From: an uncultured Sutterella sp. | Lineage (GTDB): Bacteria > Pseudomonadota > Gammaproteobacteria > Burkholderiales > Burkholderiaceae_F | DNA: 5,669 nt | Direction: 5' to 3' | NCBI GenBank assembly: GCA_905186105.1 | Contig: LR994475.1 | Span: 2,689,369 to 2,695,037 of the forward strand | Shown: positions 5,605 through 5,669 of the stretch, piece after piece | Layout of the letters: every line of letters starts with the position of its first letter | Position numbering within the stretch: the first letter of the stretch is position 1 | The notes under the pieces: generated by a model | Told to the model about the DNA's origin: nothing | Databases searched by the model: none | The model's input: only the letters and a program-made list of their open reading frames with translations | Translations under genes and position numbers: made by a program

Positions 5605-5669
5605 CGCCGTCGATTCTGTCCTTTCTTAGACAGGTCAAGACAAGCCCATAACTACTATCTAGGTCCGTC

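Larger units (their letters stand above)
5114..5669. other. Gene-free region, probable oriC and dnaA upstream region
   Basis: No coding region of substance is seen between the rpmH start and the right edge (556 bases). In many Proteobacteria, and commonly in Betaproteobacteria, oriC lies between rpmH and a divergent dnaA. The sequence supports this: two perfect TTATCCACA boxes (5531-5539 plus, 5546-5554 minus), a degenerate third (5578-5586) and an AT-rich stretch (5591-5604) that could be a duplex-unwinding element or a promoter -10. The middle part (about 5260-5520) shows no clear DnaA box. The only structures I see there are short inverted repeats, for example AAGATTTA at 5429-5436 against TAAATCTT at 5472-5479. 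I found no GATC in the region, so a Dam/SeqA-type control as in E. coli is not indicated. Two consensus boxes are few for a full origin, so part of it may lie outside the window or use degenerate boxes. Confidence 0.7.

Overview
The window looks like the chromosomal replication-origin neighbourhood of a betaproteobacterium. The evidence is the rpmH–rnpA–yidD–yidC gene order running away from a DnaA-box region, and a YidC whose hydrophilic-groove residue is Lys rather than the Arg of the E. coli protein, as I remember it for Burkholderiales. The DNA is moderately AT-rich by eye. Several proteins depart from consensus at usually invariant positions (MnmG nucleotide-binding loop, RnpA RNR motif). 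That suggests a divergent Burkholderiales lineage such as Sutterellaceae, but this placement is a guess from memory and not demonstrated.

Layout, right to left (most genes are on the minus strand). Positions 5114-5669 have no gene and carry two perfect DnaA boxes arranged as an 11-bp inverted repeat, a third degenerate box, an AT-rich stretch and a possible rightward promoter. This is the likely oriC/dnaA upstream region; dnaA itself would lie beyond the right edge and is not visible. Leftward from it runs a compact cluster: rpmH (ribosomal protein L34), rnpA (RNase P protein), yidD (membrane-protein insertion factor) and yidC (membrane insertase). The cluster ends at a strong bidirectional terminator at 2423-2463.

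On the far side of that terminator sits a single plus-strand gene (2101-2424) for an unrecognised 107-residue protein with three predicted membrane segments. It converges on yidC and diverges from mnmE. Next, on the minus strand, comes mnmE, and then mnmG starts at the base immediately after the mnmE stop codon; only the N-terminal 206 codons of mnmG are in the window. An 18-bp perfect palindrome lies just upstream of the mnmE ATG.

Functionally this is core housekeeping. L34 and RNase P protein serve translation and tRNA maturation, YidD and YidC serve membrane protein biogenesis, and MnmE with MnmG forms the complex that modifies uridine 34 in the tRNA wobble position. I see no mobile element, CRISPR array, tRNA, rRNA or defence system. 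The least ordinary points are the unknown membrane-protein gene, the abutting mnmE-mnmG pair, the consensus-breaking residues in MnmG and RnpA, and the palindrome at the mnmE start.
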